Part shown: positions 1-7,469 of the stretch, in pieces
How the letters are laid out: the number at the start of each line of letters is the position of its first letter
How positions within the stretch are numbered: position 1 is the stretch's first letter
DNA from: DAIODI01 sp046349255
GTDB lineage: Bacteria > Pseudomonadota > Alphaproteobacteria > Rhizobiales > Aestuariivirgaceae
Direction of reading: 5' to 3'
Length of the DNA: 64,000 bases
Assembly: GCA_046349255.1 (NCBI GenBank)
Contig: JAXMCR010000002.1
Coordinates: 744,001 to 808,000 of the forward strand
The notes under the pieces: generated by a model
Databases searched by the model: none
What the model saw: only the letters and a program-made list of their open reading frames with translations
What the model was told of the DNA's origin: nothing
Program-made: the position numbers and the translations under genes

Positions 1-1155
1 CGTGAAAATGAGCCAGCCGACGAGCGTCAGCGCGGCGAGCACGTGCACCGCCGGCGCGTAGAGCCGCGCAAGCCGGTCGGCGAGCATCACGTAGGTTGAC
101 TTCGATTGCTCGGCCGCCGTCATCAGGCGGATGATCTCGCCGAGGAACGTATCCTCGCCGACGGCCGTCACGTCGATCACGAGCGGTCCGGTGAGATTGA
201 GCGTGCCCGCGTGGACCGTGGCGCCGGGTCCGACCTGGTCGGGCGTGGTCTCGCCGGTCACGAGCGAACGATCGATGTCGCTCGCGCCTTCGACGATTGC
301 GCCGTCGGCCGGCAGCCGTTCACCGGCCGCCACGAGAACCTTCATCCCTGCCTTGAGGTCGCGCAGGCGCAGATAGCGCGTCTGGCCGTCCGCCTCGATG
401 ACGGTGGCGCCCGCCGCCGACAGGGTCATGAGCTGCGACACCGCCGAGCGTGCGCGCGTGCGCATGAGCTGGTCGAGATATCGTCCGATCAGCAGGAAGA
501 AGAGCAGCGTCACGGCGGCGTCGAAGTAGGCATGGTGGCCGCCGCGCATCGTCTCGAACAGGCTCATCGCGGTGGCGAGGATGACGCCGAGCGAGATCGG
601 CACGTCCATGCTCATCGACCGGCGCGACAGTGCGCGCACCGCGCCGCGGAAGAACGGCTGCCCGGCGTAGAACACGGCGGGCAACGCGATCAGCGCGGAG
701 ATCCAGTGGAACAGGTCACGGGTCGCGCCGTCCGCCCCCGACCAGACGGAGACCGACAGCAGCATGATGTTGGCGGCAGCGAACCCGGCCACCGCGACGG
801 CCCGCAAGAGGCGCGCGCCTTCCGCATCGTCGACCGCGGTCGACGCCTCGAGCGGGTCGAAGGGACGTCCCGGATACCCCAGCCGTTCAAGCGCCGCGAG
901 CACCCCGTCGGCCGTGATCTCGGCCGGGCGGTAGGTCACCGACACCTGGCGCAGCGTGAAGTTCACGCGCGCCGTCTCGATGCCGGGCTCTGCGGCAAGG
1001 CCGCGCTCGATCGTCGAGATGCAGGCGCCGCAGTGGATGGCGGGGGCGATCACATCGAGCCGCTTCCGGCCGTCGCCCGCGTCGCGCGCCCACGCCTCGG
1101 CATCGGCGGCAGCGAACGCCTGCCCGAGTTCGACCGATGTGTCGCAGCAGTTCAA
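1..1155 (-). CDS. ccoI: Cation-transporting P-type ATPase CcoI/FixI (partial, C-terminus outside window)
   Basis: This is a copper-exporting P1B ATPase that supplies copper for cbb3 oxidase assembly at the inner membrane. The 385 visible residues hold a Cys-Cys pair at residues 3-4, typical of FixI N-termini, a heavy-metal-associated domain with CGAC at residues 42-45, four to five hydrophobic segments, and the actuator TGET motif near residue 300. The membrane CPC motif, the phosphorylation DKTG and the nucleotide domain must lie beyond position 1. The start chosen is TTG at 1155, because the reading frame begins MNCCDTSVE and overlaps the ccoH stop by three bases (TTGA), which is typical of translational coupling. 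The gene sits at the end of the ccoGHI unit, and ccoS would be expected next. Family assignment is very firm; only the start is inferred. Confidence 0.95.
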   Translation of the reverse strand, partial: MNCCDTSVELGQAFAAADAEAWARDAGDGRKRLDVIAPAIHCGACISTIERGLAAEPGIETARVNFTLRQVSVTYRPAEITADGVLAALERLGYPGRPFDPLEASTAVDDAEGARLLRAVAVAGFAAANIMLLSVSVWSGADGATRDLFHWISALIALPAVFYAGQPFFRGAVRALSRRSMSMDVPISLGVILATAMSLFETMRGGHHAYFDAAVTLLFFLLIGRYLDQLMRTRARSAVSQLMTLSAAGATVIEADGQTRYLRLRDLKAGMKVLVAAGERLPADGAIVEGASDIDRSLVTGETTPDQVGPGATVHAGTLNLTGPLVIDVTAVGEDTFLGEIIRLMTAAEQSKSTYVMLADRLARLYAPAVHVLAALTLVGWLIFT

Positions 1156-1643
1156 GGCTTCACCACGAACCGGTATTCGCGCCGCAGTTCCACCTTGCCG
1201 TCCTGCTTCGCGAGCAGCACCGCCGTCCAGAGGCCCGGCGCCAGCGGCGCGTCGGCCTCGTACTTGCCGGACCCGACGCTCGTGAGCTTCACGGAATGGT
1301 CCTGGCCCTCGTGCGCGGGCCGGCCGAAGTCGACGGACACCTCGAGACCCGACAGCGGCAGGCCGCCCTTGTCGGCGAGGCTCACGGCAAGCTTGCCCGC
1401 GACGAGCGCGAAGGTCGGCTGCCAGCCGAGCTCCTTCTCGCGCCGCCCTTCCGCGAGTTCATTGTTGAACTCCTGGCTCGCGACGTAGCCGTTCTCGACC
1501 ACGAGGCCGGTCCACGTCGAGTTGGCGTAGTAGGCGAGCGCCAGGTTCACGGCGATCGTCACGCCGAAGAACACGAACAGGATCGCCAGCATGTGATAGC
1601 CGGTGAATTCGCGCTGTGCGTTGCTATCCCTCGCCATGCTCAT
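1152..1643 (-). CDS. ccoH: cbb3 oxidase assembly protein CcoH/FixH
   Basis: This is a 163-residue membrane-anchored accessory protein needed for assembly or stability of cbb3-type cytochrome oxidase. The sequence shows one N-terminal transmembrane segment at about residues 17-40, followed by the FixH periplasmic domain, which ends in a beta-rich stretch (GLWTAVLLAKQDG then REYRFVV). It lies 15 bases after ccoG and overlaps the start of ccoI, so all three are probably translated from one message. The position between ccoG and ccoI is the standard order of the fixGHIS operon. The start ATG at 1643 is followed by a second ATG two codons later, and either is possible. Confidence 0.93.
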   Translation of the reverse strand: MSMARDSNAQREFTGYHMLAILFVFFGVTIAVNLALAYYANSTWTGLVVENGYVASQEFNNELAEGRREKELGWQPTFALVAGKLAVSLADKGGLPLSGLEVSVDFGRPAHEGQDHSVKLTSVGSGKYEADAPLAPGLWTAVLLAKQDGKVELRREYRFVVKP

Positions 1644-1658
1644 CCGATCGCCCCTTCG

Positions 1659-3179
1659 CTAATCGTTCTTCGGCCACTGGAAGAAGGCCTCGTAGTGCTT
1701 GGCCTCCTCGCCGCCCTTCTCCTTCACGTCGAACCGGAAATCGGCGCGCTCCTTGCCCGACGATGCCGGGGCGGTGACGTAGATCTTCACCATGCGCAGC
1801 TTGTCGGCCTCGACCGGAATGGTGACGGAGGTCGACGGCGGGTCGTCGTCGCCCACCATCTGCATCGTTGCGCCGGGAAGATCGTCGATCTTCAGATCGA
1901 AGGTGCGCGGCTTCTGCGCCATGTTCAGGATCTTCACCGTGTAACCGTTGCGCACGCTGCCGTCGGACAGGGTCACGAACAGCGGGTTGCGGTCGTGCAG
2001 GACGTTGATGTCGAGGGTCGCCCGGTTGGCCACGGATACGAGCATCGCGATGCCGATCAGCGCCCACACGCCCATGTAGATCATCGTCCGGGGACGGATG
2101 ATCTCGCGCCAGAGCAGCGGCGCCTGCTCGGCATGGCCCGCGGCGTGCGCGTTGTAGGCGCGCAGCGTCGTGTAGGAGATCAGGTCCTTCGGTTTGCCCA
2201 CCTTCTCCATCACGCCGTTGCAGGCATCGATGCAGAGCGCGCAGGTGATGCACTCGAGCTGGTTGCCGTTGCGGATATCGATGCCCATCGGGCACACGGC
2301 CACGCAGAGATTGCAGTCGATGCAATCGCCGAACTGCTTCGTCGCCTCGAGGCGGCGCTCGCGCTGGCTGCCGCGCTCCTCGCCGCGCCAGGCGTTGTAA
2401 GTGACGGTGAGCGAATCCTCGTCGAGCATCGCCGCCTGGATGCGCGGCCACGGGCACATGTAGGTGCACACCTGCTCGCGCATGAAGCCGGCGAAGATGA
2501 AGGTGGTGGCGGTGAGCGTGAGGATCGTCAGGTAGGCGACGGCGGGCGCATCCCACAGGATCAGCTGCTTGAACAGCGTCGGGGCGTCGGCGAAGTAGAA
2601 CACCCAGGCGCCCCCGGTCGCGAGCGCGATGATGAACCACATCGTGTACTTGATCGAACGCTTGATGAACTTCTCGGCCGACATCGGCTCGGCGTCGAGC
2701 TTTATCCGCGCGTTGCGGTCACCCTCGACGCGCCGCTCTACGGCGACGAACAGGTCGGTCCACACCGTCTGCGGGCAGGTGTAGCCGCACCAGGCGCGCC
2801 CGACGGCGGAGGTGACGAGGAACAGGCCGATGCCGGCCATGATCAGGAGGCCGGCGACGTAGTAGAACTCCTGCGGCCAGATCTCGAGGAAGAAGAAGTA
2901 GAAGCGGCGGTTGGCGAGATCGACGAGGATCGCCTGGTCGGGCGCATGGGGTCCGCGGTCCCAGCGAATCCACGGCGCGAGGTAGTAGATGCCGAGCGTC
3001 ACCGCCATGACGATCCACTTGAGGCGCCGGAAGAACCCGTGAACCTCCTTCGGATGCACCGCCACGCGCGAGGCGTAGAGCGAGCGCTGGCCGGCCGTGT
3101 TGACCGCATCCGCCTCGACCCGCTCCACGTCGGGAGCAGTCTTGCGGGAGCATTCGACGGTGTTCAGGACTTCGACCAT
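1659..3179 (-). CDS. ccoG: cbb3 oxidase accessory iron-sulfur protein CcoG/FixG
   Basis: This 506-residue polyferredoxin-like membrane protein is a Cu(II) reductase in the cbb3 maturation pathway according to work on the family. Several transmembrane helices surround the cysteine motifs WCGYTCP and CTYMCPWPR. Two [4Fe-4S] clusters are predicted from CIDCNLCVAVCP and CITCALCIDAC at about residues 280-325. The C-terminal third is a periplasmic Ig-like domain (FixG_C). It follows ccoP after an 81-base gap that holds a strong hairpin, so it may be expressed from the ccoN promoter by readthrough or from its own promoter. Length and motif order match the family. Confidence 0.96.
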   Translation of the reverse strand: MVEVLNTVECSRKTAPDVERVEADAVNTAGQRSLYASRVAVHPKEVHGFFRRLKWIVMAVTLGIYYLAPWIRWDRGPHAPDQAILVDLANRRFYFFFLEIWPQEFYYVAGLLIMAGIGLFLVTSAVGRAWCGYTCPQTVWTDLFVAVERRVEGDRNARIKLDAEPMSAEKFIKRSIKYTMWFIIALATGGAWVFYFADAPTLFKQLILWDAPAVAYLTILTLTATTFIFAGFMREQVCTYMCPWPRIQAAMLDEDSLTVTYNAWRGEERGSQRERRLEATKQFGDCIDCNLCVAVCPMGIDIRNGNQLECITCALCIDACNGVMEKVGKPKDLISYTTLRAYNAHAAGHAEQAPLLWREIIRPRTMIYMGVWALIGIAMLVSVANRATLDINVLHDRNPLFVTLSDGSVRNGYTVKILNMAQKPRTFDLKIDDLPGATMQMVGDDDPPSTSVTIPVEADKLRMVKIYVTAPASSGKERADFRFDVKEKGGEEAKHYEAFFQWPKND

Positions 3180-3199
3180 GACCTCGACCGGGGAAGGGT

Positions 3200-3229
3200 G
3201 TGCCGGGACGCCGTTACTTGTCCCGGCAC
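3200..3229 (-). repeat. Intercistronic hairpin between ccoP and ccoG
   Basis: A perfect 10-base inverted repeat (GTGCCGGGAC at 3200-3209 and its complement at 3220-3229) encloses a 10-base loop. It is not followed by a U-run in the direction of transcription. It more likely protects the ccoNOQP message or marks a processing point or partial terminator than acts as a full intrinsic terminator. This would let oxidase subunits be made in excess over the assembly factors. Confidence 0.6.
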
Positions 3230-3260
3230 GCTAGCATGCGATGCGGCGCAGCGCGCCGGA

Positions 3261-4139
3261 TCAGTTCGTCGCGTCGACCTCGCCGCCGCCCAGCGAGTGG
3301 ACGTAGACGGCGAGCGACTTGATGGTCGAATCGTCGAGACGGTGCGCCCATGCCGGCATCACGCCCATGCGCGGCTTGGTGATCTGCGCGGCGATCTGTT
3401 CCTTGGTCGTCGCGTACATGTGGATCTTGTCGGTGAGGTTCGGCGCGCCGACGTCGTGGTTGCCCTTGCCGTCCTCGCCATGGCACGACGTGCACTGCTC
3501 GGCGAAGATCGCCTTGCCGCGCTCGACCGCCGCCTGGTCATCCACCTTGTCGCCCTGCAGCGTCAGCACGTAGTCGCTGACGTCGGCGATCTTGGCGGGC
3601 TCGAGGATGCCGTCGCCGAACGCCGGCATCTGGCTGTCACGGGTGTCGGGGTCCGCCGTATAGCGGATGCCGTGCTGCAGGGTCTTGTAGATGTCGTCGA
3701 CCTTGCCGCCCCACAGCCAGTCGTTGTCGGCGAGGTTCGGGTAGCCGTGGCCGCCTTGCGCGCCCGCGCCGTGGCAGGGCACGCAGTTGACCTTGAAGGC
3801 CGCCGCGCCGCCGGCGTTGGCGAACTCGAGCAGGTCGGCCTGCTTGCGGATCTCGGCGACCGGGGTCGCATTGATCTTGTCGATGAACGCCTGCTGCGAC
3901 TTCCGCCAGTCGGCGAGCTGCTCCTGCACCTGCGCGCGGCTCGAGAAGCCGAGCACGCCGCCCCACCCCGGCAGCGAGGGGTAGAGCACGCAGTAGACGG
4001 CCGCGAAGGCGATCGTTCCGTAGAAGGTGTTCAGCCACCACCGCGGCAGCGGCGTGTTGAGCTCCTTGATGCCGTCCCACTCGTGGCCGGTCGTCTCGGT
4101 GCCGGTGGCCTCGTCTCTGTCAACCTTGGCCATTGCCAT
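3261..4139 (-). CDS. ccoP: cbb3-type cytochrome c oxidase subunit III, dihaem CcoP/FixP
   Basis: This dihaem c-type cytochrome passes electrons from soluble cytochrome c to the cbb3 core. A single transmembrane anchor (around residues 33-53, after the WWLNTFYG motif) precedes two periplasmic cytochrome c domains with haem-binding CVPCH near residue 119 and CTSCH near residue 215. Axial methionines are plausible in MPAFG and MPAWA. The start is set at ATG 4139 because it forms the classic TGATG overlap with the ccoQ stop; a TTG one codon upstream is less likely. The product is 292 residues, normal for the family. It is co-transcribed with ccoN, ccoO and ccoQ. Confidence 0.97.
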   Translation of the reverse strand: MAMAKVDRDEATGTETTGHEWDGIKELNTPLPRWWLNTFYGTIAFAAVYCVLYPSLPGWGGVLGFSSRAQVQEQLADWRKSQQAFIDKINATPVAEIRKQADLLEFANAGGAAAFKVNCVPCHGAGAQGGHGYPNLADNDWLWGGKVDDIYKTLQHGIRYTADPDTRDSQMPAFGDGILEPAKIADVSDYVLTLQGDKVDDQAAVERGKAIFAEQCTSCHGEDGKGNHDVGAPNLTDKIHMYATTKEQIAAQITKPRMGVMPAWAHRLDDSTIKSLAVYVHSLGGGEVDATN

Positions 4140-4300
4140 CAATCCTCTTCATCGTCGCGGAGCGGGATCATCGCGTCATGCTGGTACTGCTTTGCAGACC
4201 CCGGCCGGAACACGAAGACGATCACTCCGATGAACACGAGAAACATGCCGAGCAGACCCCAACTGTCCGCGAAGTGGCGCATGGCGGTGTACGTTTCCAT
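4139..4300 (-). CDS. ccoQ: cbb3-type oxidase small subunit CcoQ/FixQ
   Basis: This is a 53-residue single-pass membrane protein that stabilises the interaction of CcoP with the cbb3 core. The reading frame begins METYTAMRHFADSWG, has one hydrophobic helix at about residues 15-31, then a short polar tail ending in acidic residues (DDEED). Size, the single helix and the exact place between ccoO and ccoP identify it. The stop overlaps the ccoP start by one base, and 12 bases separate it from ccoO. It is the smallest confident gene in the window. Confidence 0.93.
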   Translation of the reverse strand: METYTAMRHFADSWGLLGMFLVFIGVIVFVFRPGSAKQYQHDAMIPLRDDEED

Positions 4301-4312
4301 GGGTCCCCTCCG

Positions 4313-5062
4313 TCAGCGCAGGTTCGCTTCGGCCTTGTAGGTCGTGAAGTCGACCAGCGTGCCGAGCATCTGCAGGTAGGCGATGAGCGCGTCGGCCTCG
4401 GTGATCTTGCCGGGCTGGCCGTCGAAGTCGCGCGCCTGCGCCTTGGGATACCGCTTGACCAGGCCGTCGGCGTTCTCGCCGGTGGCCTGGGCCACGAGGT
4501 CGGCCTCGGCGTTGTCGATGTCCTCCTGGGAGTACATCGGCGACGGGCCGCCGTGCGAACCGCCGGTGTTCACCGTCAGGTTCAGCGCCGCGAGATGCCG
4601 GCCGATTCCCTTCGGGTCGAGCGGCGTCTGCGCCAGGAACGGGTAGCCCGGCATGATCGACTCCGGCACCACCGAGCGCGGGTTCTGCAGGTGCTCGCGC
4701 TGCCAGTCGTCGGAGTACTTGCCGCCGACGCGGGCGAGGTCGGGACCGGTGCGCTTCGACCCCCACTGGAAGGGATGGTCGTACATCGACTCCGCGGCGA
4801 GCGAGTAGTGGCCGTAGCGTTCGACCTCGTCACGGAACGGACGGATCATCTGGCTGTGGCACAGGTAGCACCCTTCGCGAATGTAGATGTCGCGGCCGGC
4901 GAGCTCCAGCGGCGTGTAGGGCCGCATGCCGTCCACCTTCTCGATCGTGTTCTGCACATAGAACAGGGGCACGATCTCGACGAGGCCGCCGATCGTCACC
5001 ACGAGCAGACTGAGGACCAGCAGCAGCGTGGCGTTGGTTTCGATTTTCTTGTGATCAATCAT
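4313..5062 (-). CDS. ccoO: cbb3-type cytochrome c oxidase subunit II, monohaem CcoO/FixO
   Basis: This 249-residue membrane-anchored monohaem cytochrome c relays electrons from CcoP to the haem-copper subunit CcoN. It has an N-terminal transmembrane helix (about residues 11-32), the haem motif CYLCH at residues 64-68 followed by the family signature SQMIRPF, and a C-terminal YLQMLGTLVDF stretch. It starts 29 bases after ccoN. Length and motifs are fully typical for FixO. Confidence 0.97.
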   Translation of the reverse strand: MIDHKKIETNATLLLVLSLLVVTIGGLVEIVPLFYVQNTIEKVDGMRPYTPLELAGRDIYIREGCYLCHSQMIRPFRDEVERYGHYSLAAESMYDHPFQWGSKRTGPDLARVGGKYSDDWQREHLQNPRSVVPESIMPGYPFLAQTPLDPKGIGRHLAALNLTVNTGGSHGGPSPMYSQEDIDNAEADLVAQATGENADGLVKRYPKAQARDFDGQPGKITEADALIAYLQMLGTLVDFTTYKAEANLR

Positions 5063-5091
5063 GGCGTTGTGCCTTCCGTTTCACGCTGCCG

Positions 5092-6702
5092 TCACGCTGC
5101 GACCGGGGCGCCCATGGGCACCTCCTGCCGGCGCTCGCCCCGCACGGTGCGGATCAGGTTGTAGGCCATGATCAGCGAGCCGATGAGGTAGAGGAGGCCG
5201 CCGGCGACACGCATCAGGTAGAAGGGATGCATGCGCTCGACCGTCTCGACGAACGAGTAGACGAGGAAGCCCTGGTCGTTGACCTCGCGCCACATCAGGC
5301 CCTGCATGATGCCCGAGACCCACATCGCCGACGCGTAGATGACGATGCCGAGGGTGGCGAGCCAGAAGTGCCAGTTGACGAGACGGTCGGAGTAGAGACC
5401 GGCGCGGTTCCACAGCTTCGGAACGAGGTAGTAGACCGCGCCGAAGCTCACCATGCCGACCCAGCCCAGCGCGCCAGAGTGCACGTGGCCGATGGTCCAG
5501 TCGGTGTAGTGGGAGAGCGAGTTCACCGCCTTGATCGACATCATCGGGCCTTCGAAGGTCGACATGCCGTAGAAGGCGATCGAGATCACCATCATGCGCA
5601 GCACGGGATCGGTCCGGAGCTTGTCCCAGGCGCCCGAGAGCGTCATCAGGCCGTTGATCATGCCGCCCCACGAGGGCATCCACAGCATGATCGAGAACAC
5701 CATGCCGAGCGTCTGCGCCCAGTCGGGAAGGGCCGTGTAGTGCAGGTGGTGCGGGCCCGCCCAGATGTAGAGGAAGATCAGCGACCAGAAGTGCACGATC
5801 GACAGCCGGTAGGAGTAGACCGGCCGCTCGGCGCGCTTCGGCACGAAGTAGTACATCATGCCGAGGAAGCCGGCGGTGAGGAAGAAGCCCACCGCGTTGT
5901 GGCCGTACCACCACTCGGTCAGCGCGTCCTGCACTCCGGAGAACATCGAGTAGCTCTTCGAGCCGAGGAACGACACCGGGATCGAGATGTTGTTCACGAT
6001 GTGCAGCATCGCGATCGTCACGATGAAGGCGAGGTAGAACCAGTTCGCCACGTAGATGTGGGGTTCCTTGCGCTTCAGGATGGTGCCGAAGAAGACGAGG
6101 AAGTAGGCGACCCAGACGATCGTGATCCAGATGTCGACGTACCACTCGGGCTCGGCGTACTCGCGGCCCTCGGTGATGCCGAGGAGGTAGCCGGTCGCGG
6201 CGAGCACGATGAACAGCTGGTAGCCCCAGAACACGAACCAGGCGAGGTTGCCGAAGGCGAGCCGCGCGCGGCAGGTGCGCTGGACGACGTAGAAGGAGGT
6301 CGCGAGCAGCGCGTTGCCGCCGAACGCGAAGATCACCGCGGAGGTGTGCAGCGGCCGGAGGCGGCCGAAGTTCGTCCACGGCAGATCGAAGTTGAGAGCC
6401 GGAAAGGCGAGCTGCGTCGCGATGATCACGCCGACGAGGAAGCCTGCGATCCCCCAGAACACCGTCGCGATGCAGCCTGCCCGGATGACGCCGTCGAGAT
6501 AGGTCGACTCGTCCGTGGCCGGCCGCGCGCCGGAGAAATCCATCGTGCGCGCCTTGTAGACGATCGTCGCGACGATCGCCGCGACGAACACCCACATGTG
6601 GAACGCGAAGCCTGCGTCCTGGGCCTTCGCCGCGAATGCGACGAACAAGAGCCCGATCAGACCCAGGATGCCCATCTGGGCCAAACCGCCTGATACCGCC
6701 AT
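5092..6702 (-). CDS. ccoN: cbb3-type cytochrome c oxidase subunit I CcoN/FixN
   Basis: This is the catalytic haem-copper subunit of the high-affinity terminal oxidase used at low oxygen. The 536-residue protein has about 12-14 hydrophobic segments, the histidine-bearing helix RPLHTSAVIF, the active-site region WYGHNAVGFFLTAGFLG and the GPHHLHYTALPDW loop typical of the C-family oxidases. It is the first gene of the ccoNOQP unit. The upstream region carries a good Fnr/FixK box (6792-6805) and a matching -10-like element (TACAAA, complement of 6766-6771), so induction under oxygen limitation is the expected control. Confidence 0.98.
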   Translation of the reverse strand: MAVSGGLAQMGILGLIGLLFVAFAAKAQDAGFAFHMWVFVAAIVATIVYKARTMDFSGARPATDESTYLDGVIRAGCIATVFWGIAGFLVGVIIATQLAFPALNFDLPWTNFGRLRPLHTSAVIFAFGGNALLATSFYVVQRTCRARLAFGNLAWFVFWGYQLFIVLAATGYLLGITEGREYAEPEWYVDIWITIVWVAYFLVFFGTILKRKEPHIYVANWFYLAFIVTIAMLHIVNNISIPVSFLGSKSYSMFSGVQDALTEWWYGHNAVGFFLTAGFLGMMYYFVPKRAERPVYSYRLSIVHFWSLIFLYIWAGPHHLHYTALPDWAQTLGMVFSIMLWMPSWGGMINGLMTLSGAWDKLRTDPVLRMMVISIAFYGMSTFEGPMMSIKAVNSLSHYTDWTIGHVHSGALGWVGMVSFGAVYYLVPKLWNRAGLYSDRLVNWHFWLATLGIVIYASAMWVSGIMQGLMWREVNDQGFLVYSFVETVERMHPFYLMRVAGGLLYLIGSLIMAYNLIRTVRGERRQEVPMGAPVAA

Positions 6703-6729
6703 TGCGTAACCTTTCCAGCCGTCATGAGC

Positions 6730-6750
6730 GCGGAATCCCCTTTATTCCGC
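6730..6750 (-). repeat. Small hairpin in the ccoN leader
   Basis: A perfect 7-base inverted repeat (GCGGAAT at 6730-6736, ATTCCGC at 6744-6750) with a 7-base loop lies in the predicted 5' untranslated region of ccoN, about 27 bases before the start codon. It could stabilise the message. No function can be shown from sequence. Confidence 0.4.
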
Positions 6751-6791
6751 CCAAGGCCCGGGCAATTTGTAACGAGCGAGGCTCCCGAACC

Positions 6792-6805
6792 TTGACTTGG
6801 ATCAA
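6792..6805. promoter_or_regulatory. Fnr/FixK-type operator shared by ccoN and the hemerythrin-hemN unit
   Basis: TTGAC-TTGG-ATCAA is one base from the Fnr/Anr/FixK consensus TTGAT-N4-ATCAA. Its centre is about 41 bases upstream of a start point predicted from TACAAA on the minus strand, the spacing of class II Fnr activation of ccoN. On the plus strand it lies 45 bases before the hemerythrin ATG at 6850, so one dyad may serve both directions. Confidence 0.82.
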
Positions 6806-6849
6806 GGTGCGCCTGCGACTATTCGCCGAGATTGGTCGCGTTGACGCTG

Positions 6850-7461
6850 ATGGGCACCCTCGTGACGCAGAGACCGATCAAGATCGTTGCCTCGGGCAGT
6901 GGAGCAAAGCCTCCCGCCGCCGTGGCGCTCGCGTCCCCGACCTCGCTGTCGCAGCGCAATCCGCTCGACGTGCTGGCCCAGGAGCACAAGTTCCAGGCCG
7001 AGGTGTGCAACGGGCTCGAGCGCATCGCCGACGGACTGCCGGACGAAGTGGACCGCCGCCTCTGCCAGCGCATCATCTCCTGCCTCAGGTACGACCTGCC
7101 GCTGCATCACCGCGACGAGGAGGAAGGCCTGTTCCCCTTGCTGCGCGCCCGCGCGGCAGCCGAGGACTCGATCGGCGAGGTGCTCGACCACCTCGAGCGC
7201 GACCACAAGACCGACGAGGGCTTTTCGGAGGAAGTGCTCGAAAGCCTCGAGGCGCTGGCGCGCGGCGACAAGCTCGCCAACCCCGAGATGGTCGGCTACA
7301 TGCTTCGCGGCTTCTTCGAGGGCTACCGTCGCCATATCCACTGGGAAGAGACACTCGTCCTCCCGTTTGCGCGCCAGATCCTCACGCCCGAGGACTGCGC
7401 CAAGCTCGCCGCCTGCATGTCGCAGAACCGCCTGGGCGAACAGCCGTGCTCGAAGAAGTAG
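6850..7461 (+). CDS. Hemerythrin HHE cation-binding domain protein
   Basis: This is a 203-residue protein of the hemerythrin-like family, which binds a di-iron centre and acts in oxygen, nitric oxide or iron handling. Metal-ligand-type residues occur in the expected order: LAQEHKF, LHHRDEEEGLFP, LERDHK, and HIHWEETLVLPFA with the closing H and E ligands. The first 40 residues are a disordered leader. ATG 6850 is preferred to a TTG 18 bases upstream because it fits the distance to the Fnr-type box at 6792. It ends 8 bases before hemN, so the two are probably one transcript. A link to low-oxygen physiology is inferred from this context. Confidence 0.85.
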   Translation: MGTLVTQRPIKIVASGSGAKPPAAVALASPTSLSQRNPLDVLAQEHKFQAEVCNGLERIADGLPDEVDRRLCQRIISCLRYDLPLHHRDEEEGLFPLLRARAAAEDSIGEVLDHLERDHKTDEGFSEEVLESLEALARGDKLANPEMVGYMLRGFFEGYRRHIHWEETLVLPFARQILTPEDCAKLAACMSQNRLGEQPCSKK

Positions 7462-7469
7462 ATCCCGCC

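Noticed and set aside
1137..4340. A 1067-codon open frame on the plus strand across the cco genes
   Set aside because: It is antisense to ccoI-ccoP, has Arg/His/Val-rich composition typical of reversed high-GC coding DNA, and no recognisable domain.
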